The notes below the pieces were generated by a model, which was not told where the DNA came from, searched no databases, and saw only the letters and a list, made by a program, of their open reading frames with translations. Of a DNA stretch of 64,000 nt, positions 27,037 through 36,543 are shown one piece after another (within the stretch, counting starts at the first letter, position 1; every line of letters begins with the position of its first letter). The position numbers and the translations under genes are program-made. This stretch comes from Thalassospira lucentensis (lineage in GTDB: Bacteria; Pseudomonadota; Alphaproteobacteria; Rhodospirillales; Thalassospiraceae), in contig NZ_LPVY01000023.1 in assembly GCF_001613805.1 (NCBI RefSeq), positions 1 to 64,000 on the forward strand, read 5' to 3'.

Positions 27037-27521
27037 TCGTCTTCTCCTCGGACAAGGGTAAAGAAGTCGACCTTGGTAGCGGCGACCTTGCGGGCGTTTT
27101 CGCGTTTTGCTTCGGCCTGCTGGTGGGCCAGCATGTCGATGAAATCCGATGCGGCGTTTTCGCGTTGCATGATGGCATCAAACAGGGCGGCATATTGCGC
27201 CTGTATCCGGTCCCGCCCCTTGACATAGGCATGGCCGACCGTGCCATCGGACAGGGTGACTGCGCAGCGTGTGACGGTCATTTCGCCGAGGTTGAAGCGC
27301 TGCCCGGCGCCACCGGCGCGGCCACGCACCATGACCATGCCGATTTGCGGTTCGCGCAGGTGGCTCCATTGCACATCGGCAAAATGGTCCTGCCATTCCT
27401 GTTCAAGAATTGCGCGGTCTGTGCGTGCCAGTACCGCCATCCAGCGTTGGCGGGCCTGTGTGGCGGGATCGATGTTTGATCCCTGGTCTGATCCGGATTG
27501 CGGGGCGGGTTGCGCCGTCAT
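27033..27521 (-). CDS. phnG: C-P lyase core subunit PhnG
   Basis: The 162-aa product has the family core QRWMAVLARTDRAILEQEW, VQWSHLREPQIGMVMVRGR, FNLGEMTVTRCAV and GHAYVKGRDR. It is the first gene of the leftward operon. Its start lies about 25-60 bp from a cluster of palindromes shared with the divergent phnF. The first 22 residues before the conserved core are low-complexity. Confidence 0.95.
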   Translation of the reverse strand: MTAQPAPQSGSDQGSNIDPATQARQRWMAVLARTDRAILEQEWQDHFADVQWSHLREPQIGMVMVRGRAGGAGQRFNLGEMTVTRCAVTLSDGTVGHAYVKGRDRIQAQYAALFDAIMQRENAASDFIDMLAHQQAEAKRENARKVAATKVDFFTLVRGEDE

Positions 27522-27547
27522 CTGTATGATCCTTCTATGCGGGTATC

Positions 27548-27581
27548 GACAAATTCAAAATTTGTCTAGACGTCTATACAT
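27548..27581. promoter_or_regulatory. Overlapping palindromes in the phnG-phnF gap (PhnF operator region)
   Basis: GACAAATTCAAAATTTGTC (27548-27566) is a perfect 8+3+8 inverted repeat. It runs into TTTGTCTAGACGTCTATACA (27561-27580), which holds palindromes GTCTAGAC and AGACGTCT and the element shared with the phnC promoter. The site could control both divergent promoters. Confidence 0.55.
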
Positions 27582-27653
27582 ATTCACGTTATAAGACGAT
27601 TACGCGCGCTTGGCAAAGGTCTTGCGGTGAAAGTTTTGTGAATGGGGATTTCG

Positions 27654-28367
27654 ATGGATTGGGAAGCCGGGCTATCTATCTGGAAGCAAATCGAAAAACA
27701 GCTTCTTGCCGATATTGCCAGCGGGGTCTTTGCCCCCGGTGACAAAATGCCGACCGAGATGGAACTGGTTCGCCGATTCGGTGTTAACCGACATACGGTG
27801 CGACGCGCGATGTCAGCCCTTGTCGATGCCAATGTCGTGCGTGTCGAACAGGGGCGGGGGGCGTTTGTGCAGGAACAGATCCTTGATTATCCGCTTGGTG
27901 CCAAAACGCGATTTTCCCAGATCGTGTCGGGGCGTCATCGTTTGCCCGACAAACGGCTGATTTCGTCAGAAATCCTGAAAGCCAGTGCGGCCATCGCCCA
28001 GTTTCTGGATGTCAAACCGGGAACGCGGGTTGTCGAACTGTTTTCAGTATCCGAGGCGGATGGTATTCCGCTGGCGGTCGCGACAAGCTACCTTCCGGTT
28101 GCCCGGTTCGAGGGGATTGTCGAGATATTTACCCAGACAAAATCCCTGACCGAAGCTTTCAAGCATTTCGGGATTGATGATTACAGCCGCAAAACCACCC
28201 GCATCAGCGCCCAGCTGCCATCGTCACGGGTTGCCAGCCTGCTGAAACAGGCCAAGAACCGGCCGGTGATATCCACGGAAAGTGTCGATGTCGATGCGGC
28301 GGGGGTGCCCATCGAATACGGGATCACCGCCTTTTCAAGCGACCGGGTTCAGTTGATTGTCGAGTAG
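27654..28367 (+). CDS. phnF: Phosphonate-operon repressor, GntR/HutC family
   Basis: The 237-aa protein has an N-terminal winged helix-turn-helix (ELVRRFGVNRHTVRRAMSAL, then VEQGRGAFV) and a C-terminal UTRA ligand-binding domain with VVELFSVSEADGIPLAVATS. It is divergent from phnG and probably represses the phn operons. ATG 27654 was preferred because GGGGA lies five bases upstream; ATG 27642 is in frame. It converges with the AT-rich methyltransferase gene, with only five bases between the stops and no terminator. Confidence 0.93.
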   Translation: MDWEAGLSIWKQIEKQLLADIASGVFAPGDKMPTEMELVRRFGVNRHTVRRAMSALVDANVVRVEQGRGAFVQEQILDYPLGAKTRFSQIVSGRHRLPDKRLISSEILKASAAIAQFLDVKPGTRVVELFSVSEADGIPLAVATSYLPVARFEGIVEIFTQTKSLTEAFKHFGIDDYSRKTTRISAQLPSSRVASLLKQAKNRPVISTESVDVDAAGVPIEYGITAFSSDRVQLIVE

Positions 28368-28372
28368 CCTGC

Positions 28373-30580
28373 TTAGTTTTTGGGTTTACGGCACCAGAAC
28401 TGATACATACCCCTAAAGGTATCAGGAAGCTCCATTTCGTATTCATGCCATCGCATGAGACGTTCTCCGGCAGGAAGTCCTTTTATTGAGTTTCTGAAGT
28501 TGGCTAGCTGGCCTGTAAAATTCATTTCGAAATCGAGAAACTTTAAACCCAGTTTTTCCAGATAATTGCCTATCTGGAGCAGGTTAAAACGGTGCTCCTG
28601 AATGTGAAAAATCAAGTCGCGGCAGGCGCTTAAGTTATGGAAGTCAGATCTTTGACATAGCTGGGAAAGAGAATTGTTACCTTCGCGCGCGGCATCGATT
28701 ATAAATTGTCGACAAGCGCGGATGCCATCTGCTGTGGGTTTGAATTCATTTGCAGACACAATTTGGCGCCCGGCGATTACGTCTTGTCGTGCAGCTTCGC
28801 TATACAGTCCTATTTTCATTAGCCCGCCAGACTTTAACAAACCCGTTAGGGTTCGAAAGCCCGTGTAGGGATTCTCGAGATGGTGCAGTACGCCGACGCA
28901 CTCAATCACATCGAACTGCCGATCAATTTCGCCAAGTTCCAAGATGTCAGCCTGAAGAAAGCTAATATTATCAATGCCCAATTGGGCGGTCTGTCGTTTT
29001 GCATATGACAAACTGCTAAGGCTAAGGTCAATAGCGGTTACACGTGCTGCTTTGAATCGCGTCGCGGGTTGAATTGCGTGTTGCCCTGTGCCGCAGCCCG
29101 CAACCAAAATATCTGGACTGTCTGGTGATTGATAGTTCTCAAGGTCAATTGAGATTGGCGAGGACGTTAAAATCTCGGAGATTGAGAGGTTATGTCTTCG
29201 AATATTTGTTTTGATCCATCTGGGATAAGGGTTCTCTTCGTACATATTCTGTACGTCTAGAGAAACGCCTGCAGATATATTGGTTAAACGGCCAATGCTT
29301 GCACGAATTCTGGTTTCTTCGAAGTAATCATATATCTGTATATTGAGTAAAGATAATATTTCTTTCGGACATTGCGCTTTGAGAACATTTTCTGGCCAAT
29401 TGAGATCATATAGAGGTATGTATGATCCAAGTATCGCAATGTCGGTGGGGTTAGGTAATAAGTCTTTATTGAATTGTTGAGAGATTTCATATTTCAGTTT
29501 TGTAATTTCTTGCTTCTCCTCCTCTGATACAAAATAGACATACTCATTATTGAAGCACTGGAGGGCAAGTGAAGATGCAAAAGGCAATATTTCGTCGGAG
29601 AGTAAATTTCGCGAAGCTAATAGTTCCTTTCTGCTGCGTGTAAGGATATTTTCGATAGACAAATTGTCTATCGGAGTGGTGGCCATAAGGGTCATAAATG
29701 ATCGGCAAGTCCCCAAATAAACCATATCCTCAATTGGAACTGTAACGTTGCTTTCGTCAGGTTTTGTCCAGCGCCTGAAAATGTCGCAGACCCGTGCATC
29801 ATGTTCTGCTGCACCAATGACGGTTTGTACAAGATCCTGTGGAGAGGAAATTTCAGAAGCAAGCAAGTGCTCCAATCGGCTCTCGATCCCAGACACAAGC
29901 GGAAGAGCTGGAGTTATTTTTTTCAGATGTTCGCAAAAGAGTTGCCAGTGATGATTTTCGCCAGGCAAGCGGCAAATAGCCAAACTATGAAATTTCAGAG
30001 CGTCACTGTTTTTGTTTAATTTCTCAAAGGAAATCGCAATATCAGAAAGAACTTCCGGGTCTGTGGAGTCTATCATCAGAAATTTTTCAAGATGTAATAA
30101 TGCCTGACCGTAATTGCCAAGTTTCAAAAATGCCCTGCCCAAAAGTTTATTAATTTTCAATTTATCTTCGGAAATCTCAGGGGCTTTTTGAAGGATATCC
30201 AGAGCTTGAGAATATTTATCTTGGTCTATCAGTAATTTCCCCAAGTTGCAGTACGCTGATGCATAACTTGGTTGAACTGCGATCGCGTTTTTAAAACAGG
30301 CTTCGGCATTTTTGATATCTCCAGTCGCACTTAAAACGACACCAAGGTGATCGTGTCCTGCTGCATTGTGAGGTTGAATTTTAAGGGATTGGTGGATGAG
30401 ATTGATTGCCTGTTGGTTATTGCCGTCTTTATGACAGCATACACCGAGATGATGTAGTGCTATCGCATTGTCTGGTTGCAAGCGTAAAACGTCTAGATAT
30501 TTGCGTTTGGCGTCAGCAATTTCACCAGATTTGTAAAACTCTATTGCGGTTTGCAGTGTTTCTTGAGCCGAAGCCGCCAT
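28373..30580 (-). CDS. TPR-repeat protein fused to a SAM-dependent methyltransferase
   Basis: The 735-aa protein begins with five or six TPR units (about residues 1-200, including DNAIALHHLGVCCHKDGN and HNAAGHDHLGVVLSATGD). A linker of roughly 280 residues follows. A class I methyltransferase starts near residue 490 with motif I DILVAGCGTGQHA, then VTAIDLSLSSLSYAKRQ, ADILELG and VIECVGVLHHLENPYTG. TPR-methyltransferase fusions are common beside glycan or flagellar-glycosylation genes, but none lie here. Base composition is much more AT-rich than the phn genes and the TRIC gene on either side, suggesting acquisition. Substrate unknown. Confidence 0.85.
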   Translation of the reverse strand: MAASAQETLQTAIEFYKSGEIADAKRKYLDVLRLQPDNAIALHHLGVCCHKDGNNQQAINLIHQSLKIQPHNAAGHDHLGVVLSATGDIKNAEACFKNAIAVQPSYASAYCNLGKLLIDQDKYSQALDILQKAPEISEDKLKINKLLGRAFLKLGNYGQALLHLEKFLMIDSTDPEVLSDIAISFEKLNKNSDALKFHSLAICRLPGENHHWQLFCEHLKKITPALPLVSGIESRLEHLLASEISSPQDLVQTVIGAAEHDARVCDIFRRWTKPDESNVTVPIEDMVYLGTCRSFMTLMATTPIDNLSIENILTRSRKELLASRNLLSDEILPFASSLALQCFNNEYVYFVSEEEKQEITKLKYEISQQFNKDLLPNPTDIAILGSYIPLYDLNWPENVLKAQCPKEILSLLNIQIYDYFEETRIRASIGRLTNISAGVSLDVQNMYEENPYPRWIKTNIRRHNLSISEILTSSPISIDLENYQSPDSPDILVAGCGTGQHAIQPATRFKAARVTAIDLSLSSLSYAKRQTAQLGIDNISFLQADILELGEIDRQFDVIECVGVLHHLENPYTGFRTLTGLLKSGGLMKIGLYSEAARQDVIAGRQIVSANEFKPTADGIRACRQFIIDAAREGNNSLSQLCQRSDFHNLSACRDLIFHIQEHRFNLLQIGNYLEKLGLKFLDFEMNFTGQLANFRNSIKGLPAGERLMRWHEYEMELPDTFRGMYQFWCRKPKN

Positions 30581-30665
30581 TTTAGAGCCTTTATGAAATG
30601 GGTTTGTCGAAAGACTTGCTTTTCAGTTCATTCAAGTTGTGCCTGAGCAAGCTAGCTTCAAATGA

Positions 30666-31301
30666 TCAATATTCCCGTCCCGGGCGGGCCTTGTAAACCG
30701 GGAAGCTCAGTTTGAAGCGTATGGCGCTGGCGCGCAGGGCGAAGGAGCACAGGAAGGCGATCAGGGCGACCGGGGCACGGGGAAGCGACAGGATATCGGT
30801 GCCGATCACATAGATTGATGCGCCGAGGAGCGCGCAGGTGATGTAGATTTCCGGGCGCAGGATCAGCGGGATTTCGTTACACACCACATCGCGGACCATG
30901 CCGCCAAATGTTGCGGTGATGGTACCAAGGATGATCGCGACCAGCGGCGATACGCCAAGGTTAAGGCCGATAGCCGCCCCCGTCACGCCAAACATCGCAA
31001 GCCCGAGCGCATCAAGCCAGATCAGCGCGACATAACGCCGTTCGACCAGATGGGCGGTGAAATAGGTGAAGACCGCACTGCCGATACAGGTAATCACCCA
31101 GGCCGGATCCCTGATCCAGAAAACCGGTGTGGCGCCGGTGATCACGTCGCGTACCGTCCCGCCGCCAATGCCGGTAAAGGTCGCGATCAGCACGAAGCCG
31201 ACAATATCCATCTGTCGGCGGGATGCCTCCAGCGCGCCGGTCACGGCAAAAACCGCAACGCCGGTCAGTTCAAGCCAGTAGATGATTTGCGTAATGGTCA
31301 T
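30666..31301 (-). CDS. TRIC (UPF0126/YadS-like) cation-channel family membrane protein
   Basis: The 211-aa protein has seven hydrophobic segments built as two repeats, each with the family GxGGxxRD motif: FTGIGGGTVRDVITG and TATFGGMVRDVVCNE. Prokaryotic TRIC channels pass potassium or sodium ions. The gene appears monocistronic. Upstream (31302-31578) is a gap of under 300 bp with no feature that could be supported. Confidence 0.92.
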   Translation of the reverse strand: MTITQIIYWLELTGVAVFAVTGALEASRRQMDIVGFVLIATFTGIGGGTVRDVITGATPVFWIRDPAWVITCIGSAVFTYFTAHLVERRYVALIWLDALGLAMFGVTGAAIGLNLGVSPLVAIILGTITATFGGMVRDVVCNEIPLILRPEIYITCALLGASIYVIGTDILSLPRAPVALIAFLCSFALRASAIRFKLSFPVYKARPGREY

Positions 31302-31578
31302 AATGTCGTTTCATCACTGTTTCGATTGCGGATCAAGTCTGGTGTAACCTTTGCGTGCCCGGCTTAAAAGAGTTTTGGAACTGCCGATTTTTCAATATGT
31401 TGGAAATAACCCGGCCAAACGGAAGGACATCCTGAAAAATGTTTTCATGGTCGGGCTTAAAATGGTCTGTGCGATATCTTATATTTTGCGCAAGATAAGC
31501 CGTATTCCAAAAAAACAGCGGCATACAAACAGGGCAGCCAACAAACGTGCTGCCCTATGGGAAGTGTGAGGATTGACT

Positions 31579-33246
31579 GTGAAAAGCCTTTCGCGGGTGG
31601 GTATTCGTATCCAGATCGCGCTGGCCACGGCGGTGCTTGTCGCTGCTTTGGCAGGCGTTATGAGTTATGTTGTCGGCAAAAGATCGGCAGAAGATCTGAC
31701 AAGGCAGATCGGTACCGGTGTTTCCGATCTTGCCCTGCAAATGGCCGACGAACTCGACCGGACGATGTGGACCCATCGCGGTGAAGTTGCGGTTCTGAGC
31801 ACCCTTCGCGCCCTTCGCAACCTTGACGACATCGAACAGGCCAGCGCGCTGATCAACCGGCTGCAACATGAATTGCCGATTTTCACCTGGATCGGGGTTC
31901 TTGACGCGGGAGGTACCGTGGTTGCGGCAACCGGGGATATTCTGGTCGGCACGGATATTTCCGCGCGTCCCGTCTATGAATTTGGCAGCAAGGGGATGTT
32001 CATCGGGGATGTGCATGATGCCAAGCTGCTGGCCGAAAAATTTCCAAGCCCCACCGGCGAGCCAATCCAGTTTGTCGATATCGCTGTTCCCTTGCTGAAC
32101 GATGCCGGAAATCTCAATGGTGTTCTGGCAACACATCTGAGCTGGGAATGGGCGGACACGGTGCGGCGTAACCTGTTTGCCGGGCAGGGCCTGCATCGCA
32201 ATGTCGATATTTTTGTCATCGGTGCGAACGGGACGATCCTGCTGGCGCCAGATTTCGCGATGACCGGGCAGAAGCTTGAACTTCAACTGGAGAAAGGGTC
32301 GCACAGGTCAGACATTGGATGGGAAATCGCGAAATGGCCGGATGGCCATGATTATCTGACCGGTTTTGCCCCGGCAGACGGGCATTTTGACTATCCGGGG
32401 CTTGGCTGGTCGGTGCTGGTCCGTCAGCCGATAGAAGCCGCCCTGATAACCGTTCACGATTTGCAGTCCGATATTCTGGCCCTTGGCCTTAGTCTTGCCG
32501 TGCTGTTTAGTGTTTTTGCCTGGTGGGGGGCCGGTTTTATCGTCGGTCCGCTGGTCACGATCGCGAATGCCGCCGGACAGCTTAAACGTGGCGAGATCGA
32601 GAGCCTGCCGCAGGTTTCCGGTGCGCGTGAAATCAACACGCTGTCAAACAGCCTGAACAGTCTGGTCGCCAAGCTGACCGAAAAGGATAGGGCGCTGGGC
32701 AAGATGAAGCATATCGCGCATCACGATCCCCTGACCGGGCTTGGCAACCGTCTGGCACTGGACGTTTATTTCGAACATGCCCTCGCACAGGCAAAGCGCC
32801 AGCACAGTCAGCTTGGCGTTCTTGCCCTTGATCTCGATGATTTCAAACCGGTCAATGACCGGCTGGGACATGCGGCGGGGGATGAAGTCCTGTGCGAAGT
32901 GGCCCGTCGGTTGCGGCGCTGTGTGCGGGGTGGGGATCTGGTTGCCCGCACGGGCGGGGACGAGATGGTCATTGTTTCGCATCTTGGTGAGAACGGTGTA
33001 TCCGAAGCCCGCGCATTGGCCGAAAGAATCCTTAATGACATTCTGATGCCGTTCATTACCGGCGGAAAACGGATATCGATCAATATCAGTATCGGTATTG
33101 CCGTTTATCCCGATCATGACACCCGCCCGGAGAAACTTCTGGAGCAGGCTGATCAGGCGCTTTATGTGGCCAAAAGCAAGGGCAAGCATCGTTACGTCAT
33201 TTATGGTGAAGAAAACCACCAGCAGAATTCCGGATCGCGCGCCTGA
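31579..33246 (+). CDS. Diguanylate cyclase with periplasmic sensor domain and HAMP
   Basis: The 555-aa product has a signal-anchor segment (about residues 8-34), a periplasmic Cache-like region (to about 290), a second membrane segment (about 298-320) and a HAMP-like linker. The GGDEF domain comes last. Its active loop reads TGGDEM rather than GGDEF. The I-site RGGD is present five residues earlier, so product inhibition is likely. GDTR-type motif MKHIAHHDPLTGLGNRLALD is intact. GTG 31579 follows GAGG at seven bases; a TTG six bases earlier is also in frame. It makes c-di-GMP at the inner membrane. It precedes map. Confidence 0.9.
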   Translation: MKSLSRVGIRIQIALATAVLVAALAGVMSYVVGKRSAEDLTRQIGTGVSDLALQMADELDRTMWTHRGEVAVLSTLRALRNLDDIEQASALINRLQHELPIFTWIGVLDAGGTVVAATGDILVGTDISARPVYEFGSKGMFIGDVHDAKLLAEKFPSPTGEPIQFVDIAVPLLNDAGNLNGVLATHLSWEWADTVRRNLFAGQGLHRNVDIFVIGANGTILLAPDFAMTGQKLELQLEKGSHRSDIGWEIAKWPDGHDYLTGFAPADGHFDYPGLGWSVLVRQPIEAALITVHDLQSDILALGLSLAVLFSVFAWWGAGFIVGPLVTIANAAGQLKRGEIESLPQVSGAREINTLSNSLNSLVAKLTEKDRALGKMKHIAHHDPLTGLGNRLALDVYFEHALAQAKRQHSQLGVLALDLDDFKPVNDRLGHAAGDEVLCEVARRLRRCVRGGDLVARTGGDEMVIVSHLGENGVSEARALAERILNDILMPFITGGKRISINISIGIAVYPDHDTRPEKLLEQADQALYVAKSKGKHRYVIYGEENHQQNSGSRA

Positions 33247-33311
33247 AATCGGGTCAGACATGACCATCCAATGGCTTGACTTGGTGGTGATTGCTAAGCA
33301 TTAAGCAATCC

Positions 33312-34061
33312 ATGACCATTTCATCAGAAACCGAACTTGAACATCTGCGCCGTATCGGACGCATCTGTGCGCGTGCGCGCGACGTGATGGGGGCGGCGGC
33401 CGTTGCCGGCATGACCACCGCCGAACTTGATGCCATTGGCCGCAAGGTTCTTGAGGATGCCGGGGCGGTTTCCGCACCCGAAAGCGAATATGATTTTCCC
33501 GGTGCGACCTGCATCAGTGTGAATGAAGAAGTCGCACATGGCATTCCGGGTGACCGGGTTCTGGCGGATGGTGATCTTGTGAATATCGATGTTTCCGCGT
33601 CACTTGATGGCTATTTTTCCGATACCGGTGCCAGCTTTATCGTCGGGACCCCGCGCCCCGAAATCGAAAAGCTGTGTGCGGATGGCAAAAAAGCAATGTG
33701 GGCCGGGATCAAGGTCGTGCGCGACAAGGCACCGATCCGCGAAATCGGCCTTCGGGTCGAAAACTTTGCCCGAAAGGGCGGTTACAGCCTGATTAAAAAT
33801 CTGGCCAGTCACGGGATCGGCAAATCATTGCACGAGGCACCGCAAACCATCCCGACATGGGATGACCCGCGCGAACGCCGGACCCTTAAAAAGGGTCAGG
33901 TCATTACCATCGAGCCGTTCCTGTCGCGGGGCGCGAACTGGGCGCTTGACGGGGATGATGGCTGGACCCTGTATGCCGATACCGGTGCACCCACCGTGCA
34001 GTATGAACATACGCTGGTGGTGACCCAGAATGGCTATGAAATCATGACATTAGGCGGATAG
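33312..34061 (+). CDS. map: Type I methionine aminopeptidase
   Basis: The 249-aa pita-bread-fold metallopeptidase removes N-terminal Met. All catalytic residues are in place: His76, metal ligands Asp93, Asp104, His167, Glu201 and Glu232. ATG 33312 gives the usual N-terminus; the ribosome site is weak. The essential copy may lie elsewhere, since Alphaproteobacteria often have several; this one is not beside rpsB or secY. A strong terminator follows. Confidence 0.95.
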   Translation: MTISSETELEHLRRIGRICARARDVMGAAAVAGMTTAELDAIGRKVLEDAGAVSAPESEYDFPGATCISVNEEVAHGIPGDRVLADGDLVNIDVSASLDGYFSDTGASFIVGTPRPEIEKLCADGKKAMWAGIKVVRDKAPIREIGLRVENFARKGGYSLIKNLASHGIGKSLHEAPQTIPTWDDPRERRTLKKGQVITIEPFLSRGANWALDGDDGWTLYADTGAPTVQYEHTLVVTQNGYEIMTLGG

Positions 34062-34098
34062 ACTCCGCCGATTTATATTGCGCAGCATGATGGATATG

Positions 34099-34135
34099 AA
34101 AAAGGCCGCCCGGGACATTTCGGGCGGCCTTTTTA
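34099..34135. terminator. Bidirectional terminator between map and glcB
   Basis: AAAGGCCGCCCG pairs with CGGGCGGCCTTT and is followed by further T. Confidence 0.88.
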
Positions 34136-34153
34136 GTGCGATATTGGCGGCTG

Positions 34154-36346
34154 TTATGCGCCGTATTTTGCCTTGGCTTCGCGGCGACGTGCATGCAGGA
34201 CCGGTTCGGTATAGCCGTTTGGCTGTTCGCGGCCCTTGAACACCAGATCACAGGCGGCGGCAAAGGCAACACTGTCATCAAAGTTCGGTGCCATGTTGCG
34301 ATATTCGGGATCGCCTTCGTTCTGTTTATCAACGACGGCGGCCATGCGTTTCATGGTTTCCATCACCTGATCGCTGGTGCAAAGACCGTGATGGAGCCAG
34401 TTGGCGATATGCTGGCTGGAGATACGCAATGTGGCGCGGTCTTCCATCAGGCCGACATCATTGATATCGGGCACCTTGGAACAGCCAACCCCGGCATCGA
34501 TCCAGCGGACAACATAGCCAAGGATACCCTGTGCGTTGTTATCAAGTTCTTCCTGGATTTCGCTGGGCATCGGGTTGATATCGCCAAGGCGCGGGATCGA
34601 GAGGATATCATCAAGGCTGGCGCGTTCGCGTTTGCCAACCTCGTCCTGTACGGCACGGACATCGATCTGATGATAATGCATGGCATGCAGGGTTGCCGCG
34701 GTGGGGGATGGGACCCATGCGCAGTTTGCCCCGGCTTTCGGATGGCCGATTTTTGCGGTCATCATTTCCGCCATGCGATCGGGTTTGGCCCACATGCCCT
34801 TGCCGATCTGGGCAATGCCCTTCATGCCGCATTCAAGGCCGACATCGACATTCCAGTTTTCATAGGCCGAAATCCAGTACTGGTCTTTCATCGCTTCCTT
34901 GCGAACGACCGGGCCTGCTTCCATGCTGGTGTGGATTTCATCGCCGGTGCGGTCAAGGAAGCCGGTATTGATGAAAACAACGCGATCCTGGGCCGCGCGG
35001 ATGCATTCCTTGAGGTTCACTGTCGTGCGGCGTTCCTCGTCCATGATGCCGACCTTAAGGGTGTTTTCCGGCAGGCCGATTTCACGTTCGACGAAGGCAA
35101 ACAGATCATTGGTCAGGGCCACTTCTTCGGGGCCGTGCATTTTCGGCTTTACGATATAGACACTGCCATGGCGCGAGTTTGAAACGCTGCTGTTGCCATC
35201 AATATCGTGTTTGGCGATCAGGCTGGTGAACATCGCATCAAGGAAACCTTCGGGGACTTCGTTGCCATTGGCATCAAGGACCGCGTCGCTGGTCATCAGA
35301 TGGCCGACATTGCGCACCAGCATCAGGCTGCGACCGGGCAGAACAACGTCATTGCCATCAAAGCCCTGATAGGAACGGTCCGGGTTGAGGCGGCGGGTAA
35401 CGGTTTTGCCACCCTTTTCAAAGCTTTCTTCCAGCGTACCTTTCATCAGGCCAAGCCAGTTGCGATAGACAACGACCTTGTCTTCGGCGTCGACGGCGGC
35501 AACTGAATCCTCGCAATCCTGAATGGTGGTCAGGGCGGATTCCATGATCACATCGCACACGCCCGCGGCATGGGTTTTGCCAATCGGGTGCGTGGGATCA
35601 ATCCGGATTTCCAGATGCAGACCATGATTGCGCAAAAGGACTTCGGAAAGCGCGCCGTCCTTTTCGTTGTAGCCGATGAACTGTGATGGCTGTGCCAGCG
35701 ATGTTTCGCTGCCGTCTGACAGGGTTATTGCCAAAGTCCACCATCCAGAGCCGTCTTCGCGGACTTCGTATTTGGTGGCGTCGGCATGTTTGCCATTGGC
35801 CAGCGGGACGGCCTGATCAAGGAATTTTGCGGCATAGGCAACGACGGCTGCCCCGCGCTTGGCATTGAAGCCCTTGGTCTTTTCCTTGCCATCGGCATCG
35901 TCGATGACATCGGTGCCATAGAGCGCGTCATAGAGGCTGCCCCAGCGGGCATTGGCCGCGTTGAGCGCGTAGCGCGCATTCATCACCGGCACGACAAGCT
36001 GTGGACCGGCGACGCGCGCGATTTCCGGATCGACATTGGTGGTCGAGATATAGAAATCGTCGCCTTCGGGCAGAAGATAGCCGATTTCCTTGAGGAATTC
36101 CTTGTAGGCCAGCGGATCGCGGGCCTGATCCTGACGGGACAGGTGCCATTCGTCGATCTTGGCCTGCAATTCATCGCGCTTGGCCAGAAGCGACCGGTTC
36201 CGGGGGCCAAGCTCGTTTACGAGCTTTTCGAACGATGCCCAGAACTGATCGGAGGAGACACCGGTGCCCGGGGTGATTTCGTTGGCAACCAGATCATGCA
36301 GAACGGTTGCAATCTTAAGGCCGCCTTTGGTGATACGTTGGGTCAT
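34154..36346 (-). CDS. glcB: Malate synthase G
   Basis: The 730-aa monomeric enzyme condenses glyoxylate with acetyl-CoA to malate in the glyoxylate/glycolate route. Family features include [48 protein letters not shown] and the GIMDEERRT active-site strand. GAGAGGAAAC precedes ATG 36346; the frame opens 36 codons earlier without family sequence. Isocitrate lyase is not in the window. It is likely monocistronic. Confidence 0.97.
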   Translation of the reverse strand: MTQRITKGGLKIATVLHDLVANEITPGTGVSSDQFWASFEKLVNELGPRNRSLLAKRDELQAKIDEWHLSRQDQARDPLAYKEFLKEIGYLLPEGDDFYISTTNVDPEIARVAGPQLVVPVMNARYALNAANARWGSLYDALYGTDVIDDADGKEKTKGFNAKRGAAVVAYAAKFLDQAVPLANGKHADATKYEVREDGSGWWTLAITLSDGSETSLAQPSQFIGYNEKDGALSEVLLRNHGLHLEIRIDPTHPIGKTHAAGVCDVIMESALTTIQDCEDSVAAVDAEDKVVVYRNWLGLMKGTLEESFEKGGKTVTRRLNPDRSYQGFDGNDVVLPGRSLMLVRNVGHLMTSDAVLDANGNEVPEGFLDAMFTSLIAKHDIDGNSSVSNSRHGSVYIVKPKMHGPEEVALTNDLFAFVEREIGLPENTLKVGIMDEERRTTVNLKECIRAAQDRVVFINTGFLDRTGDEIHTSMEAGPVVRKEAMKDQYWISAYENWNVDVGLECGMKGIAQIGKGMWAKPDRMAEMMTAKIGHPKAGANCAWVPSPTAATLHAMHYHQIDVRAVQDEVGKRERASLDDILSIPRLGDINPMPSEIQEELDNNAQGILGYVVRWIDAGVGCSKVPDINDVGLMEDRATLRISSQHIANWLHHGLCTSDQVMETMKRMAAVVDKQNEGDPEYRNMAPNFDDSVAFAAACDLVFKGREQPNGYTEPVLHARRREAKAKYGA

Positions 36347-36543
36347 GTTTCCTCTCGACAGGCTTGAAGTCTTGCGCAAGGCCGGATGTGACCGATGCAT
36401 ATGTTTGTCACAACATATGGGCTGTATGCGGGCAGGGTCCACAGCCGGTTTCAATTTCGTGGGATGTTTTCCGTATTGTGGAAACGATACCGAAAGTTGC
36501 GAAACAATACCTGTGCGGGCGACTTTGCGGCAAAGCCGCGGGT

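Noticed and set aside
16852..28367. phn locus as recently acquired
   Set aside because: Base and codon style match neighbouring chromosomal genes, and gene overlaps are tight and regular.
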